64,000 nt of DNA from positions 1 through 64,000 of the forward strand of contig JAZUFW010000003.1 in the NCBI GenBank assembly GCA_045640905.1, given 5' to 3'. Under the pieces are notes generated by a model, which did no database searches, had not been told where the DNA came from, and worked only from the letters and a program-made list of their open reading frames with translations. The position numbers were made by a program, and so were the translations under genes. The number at the start of each line of letters is the position of its first letter. Within the stretch, counting starts at the first letter, position 1. This DNA comes from JAILLW01 sp045640905 (GTDB taxonomy: Bacteria; Bacillota; Clostridia; Lachnospirales; Lachnospiraceae). Shown piece by piece: positions 51,014 to 59,985 of this stretch.

Positions 51014-51849
51014 ACTATTTCCCCTTTACATTCATAAACCTGGTTATCGTTAATAATTTCACCGATGCTGCCTTCGGAAACCGTAATCTTTCCGGCCATA
51101 AAATTCTTTACGGATAATATGTCTCCGACTATTTCTATTTCACCTTCGGAATATTCAAATGCCAAATCTGCGTTTTCCATGGTGCAATTTATCAGTTTCA
51201 AATTCTTGCAATAGCAAAGCGGCTGCGTTCCGATTAATTTGCAATTAATCAATGTCAATCCGTCCGAATACCATCCGAGATATTCACCTTCAATTACGCT
51301 GTCGGTTACTACGGCATTTTCGCTGTGCCAGAAAGCATCTTTCGTTTTGAGAACCGATTCTTTGACAGATACATTTTCCGTATATTGAAACGAATACTTT
51401 CCGTTCAATTTCGAATTGGCCATGTTGAGATTGTCCGTATTAAAAAAGGGATATTCGGATGTAATATCACATTCGTTGATTGAAACATCTGCGCATTTCC
51501 ATCCGAACTCACCTGATGAAATGTTGCAATTTGAGATATTAATGTTCCTGCATTCTCTTAATGCTTTAATTCCCAAGATGTCACAATTTGAAATTGTACC
51601 GTTTTTGTCATACCACAAAGGTGCCCTCGAAGTATCCTCTATTACACTGTTTGATAACGAAAAATCGGTGTCATGCCACATAGGATATCTCAATTTGAAG
51701 CGACAATTTTCAACGCTGATATCGGCACATTCTTTCAGTGCGGATTCACCGTCGGCCTCTCCTTCAAAAAAGCAATCTTTAACGACAGCATCCTTTGTAT
51801 TGTATAAAGCTCTCTCTTCATCGGTTTGTAAACCACTTATCTCTGTCAT
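51004..51849 (-). CDS. DUF3737-family right-handed beta-helix protein
   Basis: The 281 residues are repeats of about 20 in which short strands end in N or C (KDCFFEGEADGE, SVENCRFKLRYPMWHDTDF, SNSVIEDTSRAPLWYD, VTDSVIEGEYLGWYSD), typical of DUF3737. The fold should be a beta-helix like pectate lyases or pentapeptide proteins; no activity is established. There is no signal peptide. It overlaps the GH13 gene upstream (ATGA) and the GH53 gene downstream, so it belongs to this carbohydrate operon. Confidence 0.88.
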   Translation of the reverse strand: MTEISGLQTDEERALYNTKDAVVKDCFFEGEADGESALKECADISVENCRFKLRYPMWHDTDFSLSNSVIEDTSRAPLWYDKNGTISNCDILGIKALRECRNINISNCNISSGEFGWKCADVSINECDITSEYPFFNTDNLNMANSKLNGKYSFQYTENVSVKESVLKTKDAFWHSENAVVTDSVIEGEYLGWYSDGLTLINCKLIGTQPLCYCKNLKLINCTMENADLAFEYSEGEIEIVGDILSVKNFMAGKITVSEGSIGEIINDNQVYECKGEIVCQ

Positions 51850-53960
51850 ATGAATGAATAACCTCTTTTAAATTTCAAGATAACGGCGGAAGTAGCCTTC
51901 ATGGTCATATTGATTTTTCCTCCGACCACGGGAATTTCATGTTCTTCCGTACTGAATCCGTCTGCATCCGTAAGCATAATCTGCTTAATGATTCCTTCTT
52001 TTTGAACTCCCAACTGCCATATGGTTACGGTTTCCGTTACTTCATAATCATTGTTGTTGACCAATATTACGCATGCACCGTCTTTATCAAATCTGCCGTA
52101 TCCAAGGAAATTGTAATTATTGATGACATACTTCAACGAGCCTGTCAGCAGTTCCTTGTTCTCTTTATGTATTCTGATTATTTCCTTATGGAAATCTATC
52201 ATCTGAGTGTCTTCATGACCCCAAGGATAGGTCCGTCTGTTATCCGGGTCTGTCCATCCGCATACTCCGGCTTCGTCCCCGTAATAAATGGTCGGTGCTC
52301 CGGGCCATGTAAACTGTATCAACACAGCTTCTCGCATTACAGCCTTGTTGACTCCTTCATTTGCGGCTTCGGGCCCCAGATTATTTGTACGTCCCACACG
52401 TCTGTTGGTTCGCGTTAAGAAACGTGAATGATCATGATTTGACAGTTCGTTCATCGCTATCTGCAAAGACGGTGTTGTAAAGTCCGCCATATGTGCATTC
52501 ATGGCTCCGATAAATGCGTCGGCATTTCCGAGCAAATCTCCTCTGAAATCATCGGAGTGCTTTTGCATACCGGTCAAAAACCAGGTTACCGGTTCCATAA
52601 AGGCATCGTAATTCATTACGGTATCCCACTCTTTGCCGTTTAACCAGCTTCTCGGCGATCCGTAATGCTCTGCCAGAACGATTGCTTCGGGGTTTGCCAT
52701 GCGAACCGTATTTCGAAAATCCTGCCAAAACTTATGATTAAATTCCGGAGAATGTCCCAAATCAGCGGCTACATCGAGTCTCCATCCGTCAGCATTGTAC
52801 GGAGGTGAAACCCACTTTGCAGCAATACGCATAACATAATCATAAAGATCCGAAGAATTTTCGTAATTTAACTTCGGTAAAGTATCGTGACCCCACCATC
52901 CGTCATAGGTATTGTTGTAGGGAAACGCATCATTATTGTTGAACTGAAAATAATTATGATACGGACTGTCCTTTTCTATGTACGCACCTTTGGCATAGCC
53001 TTCCGCATTTTCATATATTCGTTCTTTATCAAGCCACTTGTTGAAAGATCCGCAATGATTAAACACTCCGTCCAGAATAACCTTCATTCCGCGGGAATGT
53101 GCTTCGCTGACCACCTTGGCAAACAACTCGTTGGATGCTTCCAGATTTTTGATATTTGTAACACGGTCTATGTACCTGGACGCAAATCTGTTTTCATTTT
53201 GATCATCCCGAAGCAGTTCACCTTCATCGGAAACAATCTTTCCAAAATGAGGATCTATATAATCGTAATCCTGAATATCGTATTTATGATTCGACGGAGA
53301 CACAAACATAGGGTTGAAGTAAATAACATCAACTCCCAAATCCTTCAGATAATCAAGTTTATCAAGAACACCCTGCAGGTCACCTCCGTAGAATTCTCTG
53401 ACGCCCATCGTTGCCGGGTATTTGTCCCAATCGGTTACTCTTTCGGATTTGGCCCCTATATACTGATACTCGTTCGTCAATACATCGTTCGTCGGGTCTC
53501 CGTTGCAGAATCTGTCCGTATATATCTGGTACATAACCGCACCTTTTGCCCATTCCGGAGTCCTGAATCCCGGAATAATACGGAAATATGCGCTCTCTTC
53601 AGGCTTTTTTGAAACTCCGCGCGTATCATATACACAACGGACACGTCCTGCCACTATTTCGAAGTAATATGTGAATTCCTTGTCTTCAACCATTACTTCG
53701 CTTTCAAAATAGGCGAATACATCATCACTTTCAACAAACATCATCAGTTCTTTTTGATCGCGATGTACCAAATATGCTTTATCAATATTGTTCTTTTCTA
53801 CTCTGAGTCTTATCTTTACCGGGCTGTAAGGATTGGGCTCCGCAGGCGTAATATAATTCTGAGTAGTGTCGGAAAAAACAGCTTTCTTGTTAAATGCCGG
53901 CTTCATCTCGTTAATATACAGTCTGCTTAAATCCTCTCGGGACAATGATGCAAAATCCAT
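51846..53960 (-). CDS. GH13 alpha-glucan hydrolase (neopullulanase/cyclomaltodextrinase-like)
   Basis: The 704-residue protein has an N-terminal CBM34-type beta domain (about 1-130) and a GH13 barrel with VIYFNPMFVSPSNHKYD, the nucleophile in GWRLDVAAD (D396), the acid/base in IVLAEHYG (E431) and the transition-state Asp in SNHDHSRF (D510), then a C-terminal beta domain. The N-terminal domain and YQIYTDRFCNGDPTND suggest a cytoplasmic cyclomaltodextrinase or neopullulanase that degrades imported maltodextrins. There is no signal peptide. AGGAG precedes the ATG; the gene lies 27 bases after ugd and overlaps DUF3737 by 4. Confidence 0.92.
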   Translation of the reverse strand: MDFASLSREDLSRLYINEMKPAFNKKAVFSDTTQNYITPAEPNPYSPVKIRLRVEKNNIDKAYLVHRDQKELMMFVESDDVFAYFESEVMVEDKEFTYYFEIVAGRVRCVYDTRGVSKKPEESAYFRIIPGFRTPEWAKGAVMYQIYTDRFCNGDPTNDVLTNEYQYIGAKSERVTDWDKYPATMGVREFYGGDLQGVLDKLDYLKDLGVDVIYFNPMFVSPSNHKYDIQDYDYIDPHFGKIVSDEGELLRDDQNENRFASRYIDRVTNIKNLEASNELFAKVVSEAHSRGMKVILDGVFNHCGSFNKWLDKERIYENAEGYAKGAYIEKDSPYHNYFQFNNNDAFPYNNTYDGWWGHDTLPKLNYENSSDLYDYVMRIAAKWVSPPYNADGWRLDVAADLGHSPEFNHKFWQDFRNTVRMANPEAIVLAEHYGSPRSWLNGKEWDTVMNYDAFMEPVTWFLTGMQKHSDDFRGDLLGNADAFIGAMNAHMADFTTPSLQIAMNELSNHDHSRFLTRTNRRVGRTNNLGPEAANEGVNKAVMREAVLIQFTWPGAPTIYYGDEAGVCGWTDPDNRRTYPWGHEDTQMIDFHKEIIRIHKENKELLTGSLKYVINNYNFLGYGRFDKDGACVILVNNNDYEVTETVTIWQLGVQKEGIIKQIMLTDADGFSTEEHEIPVVGGKINMTMKATSAVILKFKRGYSFI

Positions 53961-53987
53961 ATGTCGCTCCTAAAAAATATTTACCGA

Positions 53988-55223
53988 TTAATCCCTTGCA
54001 AATAAATCCCTTGTATACACTTTATCCGCTACATCATCCAATACGGCGTCATATCTGTTTGCTATGATGCAATCGGACATCTTTTTAAATTCATTGATAT
54101 CATTCACGACTTTGCTGCCGAAAAAGGTAGTGCCGTTCTCCAAAGTGGGCTCGTAAATAATCACATTTGCTCCTTTTGCTTTCACGCGCTTTACTATGCC
54201 CTGAACGGAACTTTGTCTGAAATTGTCGGAATTACTCTTCATCGTCAGTCGGAAAACACCTATGGTTACTTCCTTTTCCTGACATTTATCGTATGTATTA
54301 TCTTCCCCGTAAGAATAGTAACCAACCTTTTTTAATACCTGATCCGCAATAAAGTCCTTTCGCGTTCTGTTAGCTTCAACTATAGCTTCTATCAGATTCT
54401 CAGGCACATCTTCGTAGTTGGCCAGCAACTGCTTCGTATCCTTAGGCAGACAATATCCGCCATATCCGAAAGACGGATTGTTGTAAAAATTACCGATTCT
54501 AGGATCCAGTCCGACACCTTCTATAATACGTTTGGAATCCAAGCCTTTCATTTCTGCATATGTATCAAGTTCATTAAAGTATCCTACTCGAAGAGCCAGA
54601 TACGTATTCGCAAACAACTTTACGGCTTCTGCTTCGGTGCATCCCATCAAAAGCACGGGAATGTCTTCCTTTAAGGCAGCTTCCGTAAGCAAAGAAGCAA
54701 ATTTAGCGGCTGCTTCCTTCGACAAATCATCGTCTCCGTATCCGACAATTATTCTGGAAGGATACAGGTTATCATACAAAGCCTTTGATTCTCTCAAAAA
54801 TTCCGGGCTGAACATAATCCTGTCACATCCGTATTTTTCACGAATATGCCTCGTATATCCTACCGGAATTGTGGATTTAACCACAATGTATGCCGAATCA
54901 TTGTATTTAAGCACGGTTTCAATAGCATTTTCCACAGCCCTGGTATCAAAAAAGTTTTTATCCGAATCATAGTTCGTGGGTGTGGCTATTACCACAAAAT
55001 CAGCTCCCGAATAGGCCTCGGACGGATTCAGAGTTGCTTTCAGATTAAGTTCTTTATTCTGCAAATATTCCTTTATTTCCGTATCATCGATAGGAGAAAT
55101 TCTGTCATTTATTTTGCGTACTTTTTCTTCCACAATATCAAGTGCAACCACTTCATTATTCAAGGACAGCAGTATGGATATTGACAGTCCCACATATCCT
55201 GTTCCGGCTACAGCAATTTTCAA
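53988..55223 (-). CDS. ugd: UDP-glucose/GDP-mannose-type 6-dehydrogenase
   Basis: The enzyme oxidises a nucleotide sugar twice to a uronic acid, with NAD+, for capsule or surface polysaccharide. The 411 residues have the NAD site MKIAVAGTGYVGLS, STIPVGYTRHIR, FSPEFLRES, and the catalytic cysteine in YGGYCLPKDTKQL (about residue 255-267), then the C-terminal nucleotide-sugar-binding domain. The start is a TTG (55221-55223) eight bases after GGAGG. It has its own promoter and appears to lead the GH13-GH53-ABC run. It is a typical Ugd in sequence; substrate choice (UDP-Glc likely) is inferred. Confidence 0.92.
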   Translation of the reverse strand: MKIAVAGTGYVGLSISILLSLNNEVVALDIVEEKVRKINDRISPIDDTEIKEYLQNKELNLKATLNPSEAYSGADFVVIATPTNYDSDKNFFDTRAVENAIETVLKYNDSAYIVVKSTIPVGYTRHIREKYGCDRIMFSPEFLRESKALYDNLYPSRIIVGYGDDDLSKEAAAKFASLLTEAALKEDIPVLLMGCTEAEAVKLFANTYLALRVGYFNELDTYAEMKGLDSKRIIEGVGLDPRIGNFYNNPSFGYGGYCLPKDTKQLLANYEDVPENLIEAIVEANRTRKDFIADQVLKKVGYYSYGEDNTYDKCQEKEVTIGVFRLTMKSNSDNFRQSSVQGIVKRVKAKGANVIIYEPTLENGTTFFGSKVVNDINEFKKMSDCIIANRYDAVLDDVADKVYTRDLFARD

Positions 55224-55261
55224 GAATGTATCCTCCGTTTATAACATAAATATTCGTATAG

Positions 55262-55291
55262 ATTATACACTAAAATTAGTATCGTATACAA
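55262..55291 (-). promoter_or_regulatory. Promoter of ugd and the downstream carbohydrate/ABC-2 run
   Basis: Minus strand TTGTAT (55291-55286), 18 bases, TATAAT (55267-55262), about 40 bases before the ugd TTG start. No terminator is seen until 43.7 kb. Confidence 0.68.
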
Positions 55292-55309
55292 TAACAGACC
55301 CTAGATATA

Positions 55310-55345
55310 GTAAAAAGGATAGAAACCAAAGTTTCTATCCTTTTT
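55310..55345 (-). terminator. Terminator of the ftsH transcript
   Basis: A perfect stem (AAAAAGGATAGAAAC with GTTTCTATCCTTTTT, 4-base loop) followed by TTTTTA on the minus strand, 158 bases after the ftsH stop. It can also stop plus-strand transcripts. Confidence 0.85.
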
Positions 55346-55502
55346 AGAGAAGGTATTTCTTTCTTATGGGGTATAGCAAAAACTATAAAAAATGTATTGG
55401 GGGGTTACAAGTAGTATAATAGCACCCGCCTATACCGTGAACAATGCGTAACTTTCACAAATTTACTAAAAACACCGCATGTTTTTTGTGTATTTTTACC
55501 AA
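55346..55502. other. Intergenic region after ftsH with an inverted repeat; possible small RNA
   Basis: The gap between the ftsH stop and its distal terminator has no gene. GGTATAG (55370-55376) and CTATACC (55430-55436) can pair, with a G-run (55399-55404) and CCCGCC (55425-55430) between them. Both strands carry a -10-like hexamer (TATAAT on +, 55415-55420; TATTAT/TATACT on -). It could be a structured 3' end or a separate small RNA; I cannot choose. Confidence 0.35.
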
Positions 55503-57305
55503 TTATTCGAACAATGCCTCAAATTCTTCACGTCCGATCTTCTCTTTTTCAAGAAGAAGTTCGGCCGTAGCATGCAAAACATCCATATGATTTTCTATTA
55601 TCTCTTTTGCTTTTAAGTAGCAGTCATCGATAATCAGTTTTACTTCTTCATCTATCTTGCCCGAAATCAGTTCACTGTGCGATTTTGCATGTGCCAAATC
55701 ACGTCCGATAAATACTTCATCGTCATCACTTTCATAATTGACGAGTCCGATTTTTTCGGACATTCCGTATTTATTTACCATATTTCTGGCTCTCTTTGTC
55801 GCCTGCATGATATCATTGCTGGCTCCTGTGGTTATATCATGGAAAATGAGTTCTTCGGCTATTCTTCCGCCTAAAGAAACCATGATATCCTGAAGCATCT
55901 TTGTTTTCGTAACAAACATTTCATCTTTTTCGGGAAGCGGCATTGTAAATCCGGCAGCTCCCAATCCCGTCGGTATTATCGAAATCATGTGAACCGGATC
56001 AACCTCAGGCAGCACATGGAATAATATTGCATGTCCGGCTTCATGATATGCCGTAATTTTCTTTTCTTTATCCGAAATAATTCTTGATTTCTTTTCCACA
56101 CCCAGTCCGACTTTAATGAACGACTGCTCCACGTCTTCCTGAATAATATACGGTCTGTTTGCTTTTGCGGCTCTGATTGCAGATTCATTAAGCAGGTTTT
56201 CCAAATCTGCTCCCGTAAATCCTGCCGTTGTCTGGGCAATCTTCTTTAAATCTACATCCTCAGCGAGCGGCTTGTTCTTTGCGTGCACCTTGAGAATGTC
56301 CTCTCTGCCTGCCACATCCGGTCTGTTTACGGCAATTTTACGGTCAAATCTGCCCGGTCTTAAGATAGCCGGATCAAGAATATCCACACGGTTGGTTGCA
56401 GCCATAACGATAATTCCGCTGTTTTCACCGAATCCGTCCATTTCAACCAACAATTGGTTAAGTGTCTGTTCTCTTTCGTCATGTCCGCCGCCCATACCTG
56501 TTCCACGACGTCTTGCTACGGCATCTATTTCATCAATAAACACTATACACGGCTTATGATGATTGGCTTCTTCGAATAAGTCTCTGACTCTCGAAGCACC
56601 GACTCCGACAAACATTTCTACGAAATCAGAACCGGAAATAGAAAAGAAAGGAACATTTGCTTCTCCTGCTATAGCCTTTGCAAGCAAAGTTTTTCCCGTA
56701 CCCGGAGAACCTTCAAGCAAAACTCCTTTAGGAATTCTCGCACCGATTTTGGTAAACTTCTCAGGATCCTTCAAAAACTCAACTATTTCGTTAAGTTCCT
56801 CCTTCTCTTCCTGAAGTCCTGCAACATCTTTCAGGGTTATCTTCCCTTCGGTAGTCATCTTGGCACGCGATTTGCCGAAATTCATCATTTTGGCATTTGT
56901 ACCGCCTGCTCCTCCTCCGTTCATGATACTGAGCATAAACATAAGAAGTGCTACACCGATAATGATAGGTAACAAACTGGTGGTAAACCAGCTGTCCTCT
57001 TCGGCAGCATATACTACGGGATCCAAGCCTTTTTCCAAAAGAAATCTTTCTGTTTCCGCAACATCCGTTGCATACAGAACACATTTTTCGCCGGTTGACT
57101 TAATGACCGTAACCTTTCCCGTTACGGCATTCTTGGCCGGAAGAATACTAACGGACGAAACAGTTTTTGCCGTAACATCCGCTTCAAGGTCTTTTCTTGT
57201 ATACACCGTCTGATTTGCGTTAAGAAAAGACGGTACCAATAATAACAGTATTATAACTATCACAAAGATAAGGTATAAACTGATGCCCTTTTTCTGACTG
57301 TTCAA
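55503..57305 (-). CDS. ftsH: ATP-dependent zinc metalloprotease FtsH
   Basis: FtsH is a membrane-bound hexameric protease for quality control of membrane and short-lived proteins. The 600 residues show two membrane segments (about 9-29 and 108-127) around a small outer domain, an AAA+ domain with Walker A GSPGTGKT (199-206, Ser in place of the usual Pro), Walker B IVFIDE (about 254-259), the SRH (LDPAILRPGRFD), and the zinc site HEAGH (421-425). The start is TTG (57303-57305) behind GGAGGA. It is the last gene of the divIC-tilS-hpt-ftsH run, a conserved order in Firmicutes. Confidence 0.97.
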   Translation of the reverse strand: MNSQKKGISLYLIFVIVIILLLLVPSFLNANQTVYTRKDLEADVTAKTVSSVSILPAKNAVTGKVTVIKSTGEKCVLYATDVAETERFLLEKGLDPVVYAAEEDSWFTTSLLPIIIGVALLMFMLSIMNGGGAGGTNAKMMNFGKSRAKMTTEGKITLKDVAGLQEEKEELNEIVEFLKDPEKFTKIGARIPKGVLLEGSPGTGKTLLAKAIAGEANVPFFSISGSDFVEMFVGVGASRVRDLFEEANHHKPCIVFIDEIDAVARRRGTGMGGGHDEREQTLNQLLVEMDGFGENSGIIVMAATNRVDILDPAILRPGRFDRKIAVNRPDVAGREDILKVHAKNKPLAEDVDLKKIAQTTAGFTGADLENLLNESAIRAAKANRPYIIQEDVEQSFIKVGLGVEKKSRIISDKEKKITAYHEAGHAILFHVLPEVDPVHMISIIPTGLGAAGFTMPLPEKDEMFVTKTKMLQDIMVSLGGRIAEELIFHDITTGASNDIMQATKRARNMVNKYGMSEKIGLVNYESDDDEVFIGRDLAHAKSHSELISGKIDEEVKLIIDDCYLKAKEIIENHMDVLHATAELLLEKEKIGREEFEALFE

Positions 57306-57322
57306 TTTAATCCTCCAATTAA

Positions 57323-57844
57323 CTAATCAACAAATTCAACAATTCCTATATAAGGAAGATTTCTATATCTTTGGTCATAATCAAGTCCGAATCCCACAAC
57401 AAACTCATCGGGAATTTGGAAACCTACATAATCTACATTAACTTCCGTAACTCTGCGCTCGGGTTTATCAAGCAAAGTACATAACTTCAAGCTCTTCGGA
57501 TTTCTGCCCTTAAGCATTTTAAGTAAATAATCCAAAGTTCTTCCCGTATCTACTATGTCTTCAATAACAAGTACATTTCTTCCGTCCAAAGTATGATCGA
57601 GATCTTTGATAATCTTTACTTCTCCGGTAGATGTAGTTCCGGAGTAACTTGATACACTCATAAAATCCAACGTAACCGGCAGATCGATTCTCTTTGCCAA
57701 TTCGGTAGTCATGAAAACCGAACCTTTCAATATACAAATGATGTGTAAAGGTTCACCGTTATAATCTTTTGTGATTTCCTCACCCATTTCCTGGATTCTT
57801 TTCAATACTTCTTCTTCCGAAAGCAATACTTTAATCTTTTCCAT
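57323..57844 (-). CDS. hpt: Hypoxanthine phosphoribosyltransferase
   Basis: Hpt salvages hypoxanthine (and guanine) to IMP and GMP with PRPP. The 173-residue protein shows LHIICILKGSVFMTTELAKR, the PRPP loop VLVIEDIVDTGRTLDYL and VDYVGFQIPDEFVVGFGLDYDQRYRNL in shortened terms (DEFVVGFGLDYDQ). It lies between tilS and ftsH, in the order tilS-hpt-ftsH that is conserved in Bacillus and Clostridia. Confidence 0.96.
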   Translation of the reverse strand: MEKIKVLLSEEEVLKRIQEMGEEITKDYNGEPLHIICILKGSVFMTTELAKRIDLPVTLDFMSVSSYSGTTSTGEVKIIKDLDHTLDGRNVLVIEDIVDTGRTLDYLLKMLKGRNPKSLKLCTLLDKPERRVTEVNVDYVGFQIPDEFVVGFGLDYDQRYRNLPYIGIVEFVD

Positions 57845-57855
57845 ACTATCCTCCG

Positions 57856-59187
57856 CTAATTTATAAAAGATGCTTCCAATACTCGTTTGGTTTCATCCGT
57901 CACTTTATAATACTCACTGATTCTGTACCCGATTACCCAAATAATATGACTATTATCCGCAAGAAGCAAAATATTGTCTCTTTTAGCCAGAGGAATCTTT
58001 TGGTTAATCATATAATCGGATAAAAGCTGCTTGTGGCCCTTTGAATCTATAATAAGATAATCTCCGTCTTTTCTGGTTCTGACCTCAAGCGCATTGGATA
58101 TTTTATCATAATCAAACCATTTCGTATAGTTTCCCTTTGGAATCTCGGAAATATTAAAATCCGTCAAGATTTGCGTGTTTACAGATATCTTTTCTTCTTC
58201 GCTTTTTTCGTTTTTGGGACAACCTGAAATCGTCAGCAGATTATACGTCCTATACGCGCGTAATCCGTACGGCAAAGATATGTCTGCACTCCCCGAGCTT
58301 TGAAACAGTTTACGAACTTCATTGACATGCTCATACGAAATATCTTTTCTGGTATGTGCCATCATACATATTCCGTCATAGATTATTTTGGAAACGGCGT
58401 AGTCATGTTGCTTTGAAAGAAGATCTATATCAAAACTGATTTTGCTATCATCCGAACAGACCATACATTCATCCGCTATCTTGTAGACCTGCGAATCCAA
58501 AAACGATGAAGCGTCACTTATCATTTTCGAAGCCCTGTTCATATTGTTAATAATTCCTTCGCCTATTTCTTCCGTCGCATATCCCAATATATGATGGCGA
58601 ATCTTATTCCTGGTATAATCATCCGTCAAATTGGTTTCATCCGTTACATAGGAGATATTCCTGTCCGCAAGAAATTTCAAAATATCTTTCTTTTCAAGGC
58701 AAAGTATCGGCCTGATTATTTCATCATTTACAGGCTTGATTCCCGAAAGCCCGTTTATTCCTGTTCCTCGAAACAGATTAAGCAGCATCGTTTCCGCATT
58801 ATCATCGGCATTATGGGCTACGGCTATTTTACCGTTTCTTGTTCCCAGCACTTTTCTCAACGCATCATACCTGATCATTCTGCCCGCTTCTTCAACCGTA
58901 AGAGAACTTTCTTTCGCTATTTTATGAACATCGGCAGAAGCAATATGAAACGGTATGTTTTTTTGTGCGCATAAATCTCTGACAAAGTCCTCGTCGCGTT
59001 TTGCAGTTTCTCTGATGCCGTGATTTACATGCAAAACTTCCAATACTATTTCTGTATCTTTCAGAATTTCCTCAAGTAAAAAAAGGAGGCAAACAGAATC
59101 TGCTCCTCCCGAAACTCCGACCACGATAACTTCACAGTCATCCAGCATATTATATTGATTAATATATCGTTTAACAGTATCTATCAT
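57856..59187 (-). CDS. tilS: tRNA(Ile)-lysidine synthase
   Basis: TilS adds lysine to C34 of tRNA-Ile(CAU) so that it reads AUA codons. The 443-residue protein has the PP-loop VVGVSGGADSVCLLFLL (about 21-37), HVNHGIRE and AHNADDNAETMLLNLFRGTGI, then the C-terminal substrate-binding domains. Length is normal. The ATG follows divIC by 17 bases and has no good ribosome site, so coupling to upstream translation is likely. Confidence 0.95.
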   Translation of the reverse strand: MIDTVKRYINQYNMLDDCEVIVVGVSGGADSVCLLFLLEEILKDTEIVLEVLHVNHGIRETAKRDEDFVRDLCAQKNIPFHIASADVHKIAKESSLTVEEAGRMIRYDALRKVLGTRNGKIAVAHNADDNAETMLLNLFRGTGINGLSGIKPVNDEIIRPILCLEKKDILKFLADRNISYVTDETNLTDDYTRNKIRHHILGYATEEIGEGIINNMNRASKMISDASSFLDSQVYKIADECMVCSDDSKISFDIDLLSKQHDYAVSKIIYDGICMMAHTRKDISYEHVNEVRKLFQSSGSADISLPYGLRAYRTYNLLTISGCPKNEKSEEEKISVNTQILTDFNISEIPKGNYTKWFDYDKISNALEVRTRKDGDYLIIDSKGHKQLLSDYMINQKIPLAKRDNILLLADNSHIIWVIGYRISEYYKVTDETKRVLEASFIN

Positions 59188-59204
59188 TTTTTAATAGATC
59201 GAAA

Positions 59205-59504
59205 TTAGTTTTCATCCCTGAATAGGAGTTCACCTTCATACACCAGACCAAGCTTATTTCGTGCTATATCCTCAACATAAGCCTTTGTATGCGTATATTT
59301 TTCATACTCGGCTATTTCTTCGGAGCGTTCCATCTCTCTTGCTATCTGTTCCTCAAGCTGTGTTTGCTTTTGAGTATACAAATCACGCTGTTGTCTAAGC
59401 TCATTACTTTTAACTCCGACAACCGCTATGAGTAGCAAAATAATCAATCCGATCAGAAGCTTCGCTGTTTTGTTGTGTTTATTTCTTCTTGATTTGGGTA
59501 ACAT
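59205..59504 (-). CDS. divIC: Septum formation initiator family protein (DivIC/FtsB-like)
   Basis: DivIC/FtsB proteins are small division-septum proteins. The 99 residues have a basic start (MLPKSRRNKHN), one membrane helix (about 13-30) and an outer coiled coil (about 32-70) ending in KLGLVYEGELLFRDEN, whose NKLGLVxPGE-like pattern is diagnostic. No ribosome site precedes the ATG; a promoter -10 box ends only a few bases upstream, so the mRNA may be leaderless. It is first in the run to ftsH. Confidence 0.9.
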   Translation of the reverse strand: MLPKSRRNKHNKTAKLLIGLIILLLIAVVGVKSNELRQQRDLYTQKQTQLEEQIAREMERSEEIAEYEKYTHTKAYVEDIARNKLGLVYEGELLFRDEN

Positions 59505-59528
59505 AATATTATTTTATACAATATTATG
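59502..59528. promoter_or_regulatory. Inverted repeat overlapping the divIC -10 box and start codon
   Basis: CATAATATT (59502-59510) and AATATTATG (59520-59528) are perfect 9-bp inverted arms around a 9-base spacer containing the -10. Such a site could be bound by a dimeric regulator, though the A+T-rich sequence makes chance possible. Confidence 0.4.
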
Positions 59529-59539
59529 CAAACCGTCAA
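59511..59539 (-). promoter_or_regulatory. Promoter of the divIC-tilS-hpt-ftsH run
   Basis: Minus strand TTGACG (59539-59534), 17 bases, TAAAAT (59516-59511). The expected start of transcription is at or within a base or two of the divIC ATG. Confidence 0.65.
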
Positions 59540-59595
59540 GCGTCAAAACTGCGCAAAATCACGGGTTGTTGTCGTTTTAGGATGGTTAACATAAC

Positions 59596-59615
59596 GACCA
59601 CAACATCTTGTGGTC
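59596..59615 (-). terminator. Hairpin after the S4-domain gene (weak terminator)
   Basis: GACCACAA and TTGTGGTC form a perfect 8-bp stem with a 4-base loop, lacking a clear T-run. A smaller CCAAAA/TTTTGG hairpin lies closer to the stop codon (59631-59650). Either may end the S4-domain transcript. Confidence 0.4.
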
Positions 59616-59658
59616 ACAAGTTTTAGCAAACCAAAATATAGGTGTTTTGGAATAATTT

Positions 59659-59898
59659 TTATAAATATTTGAACAATTCAGCCGCTTCTTCCTTCTTAAC
59701 GGTTTCCGCAACCGACAATACTTCGGCTTTGACTTCCTTGTTTCCAAATCCGATTTCTATAATATCTCCTACTTTTACATTGGCAGAAGCTTTTGCCACG
59801 TTTCCGTTTATCTTTACTCGTCCGGCATCGCATGCTTCATTTGCAACAGTTCTTCTTTTTATTAGTCTCGATACCTTTAGATATTTATCCAATCTCAT
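59659..59898 (-). CDS. S4-domain RNA-binding protein (RqcP/Hsp15-like)
   Basis: The 79-residue protein is a lone S4 domain: MRLDKYLKVSRLIKRRTVAN, CDAGRVKINGNVAKAS and VGDIIEIGFGNK. In Bacillus the homologue RqcP (YabO), next to divIC, works in ribosome quality control by binding stalled 50S subunits; this gene has the same place, between HU and divIC. GGAG lies 7 bases before the ATG. Probably RqcP by position and length. Confidence 0.9.
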   Translation of the reverse strand: MRLDKYLKVSRLIKRRTVANEACDAGRVKINGNVAKASANVKVGDIIEIGFGNKEVKAEVLSVAETVKKEEAAELFKYL

Positions 59899-59932
59899 CT
59901 GTATTCTCCATAAAAAAACCGATATTTACAAC

Positions 59933-59963
59933 GAAAAAAGGCTCGCTCAAGAGAGCAAGCCTT
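59933..59963 (-). terminator. Terminator of the HU gene
   Basis: Minus strand AAGGCTTGCTC and GAGCGAGCCTT pair around TCTT with one wobble, followed by TTTTTTCG, 22 bases after the HU stop. Confidence 0.88.
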
Positions 59964-59985
59964 GTAATCCGAAATTAACTGTAAA

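Noticed and set aside
52887..53612. 241-codon plus-strand frame antisense to GH13
   Set aside because: The opposite strand encodes a complete GH13 enzyme with all catalytic residues; the frame is a shadow.
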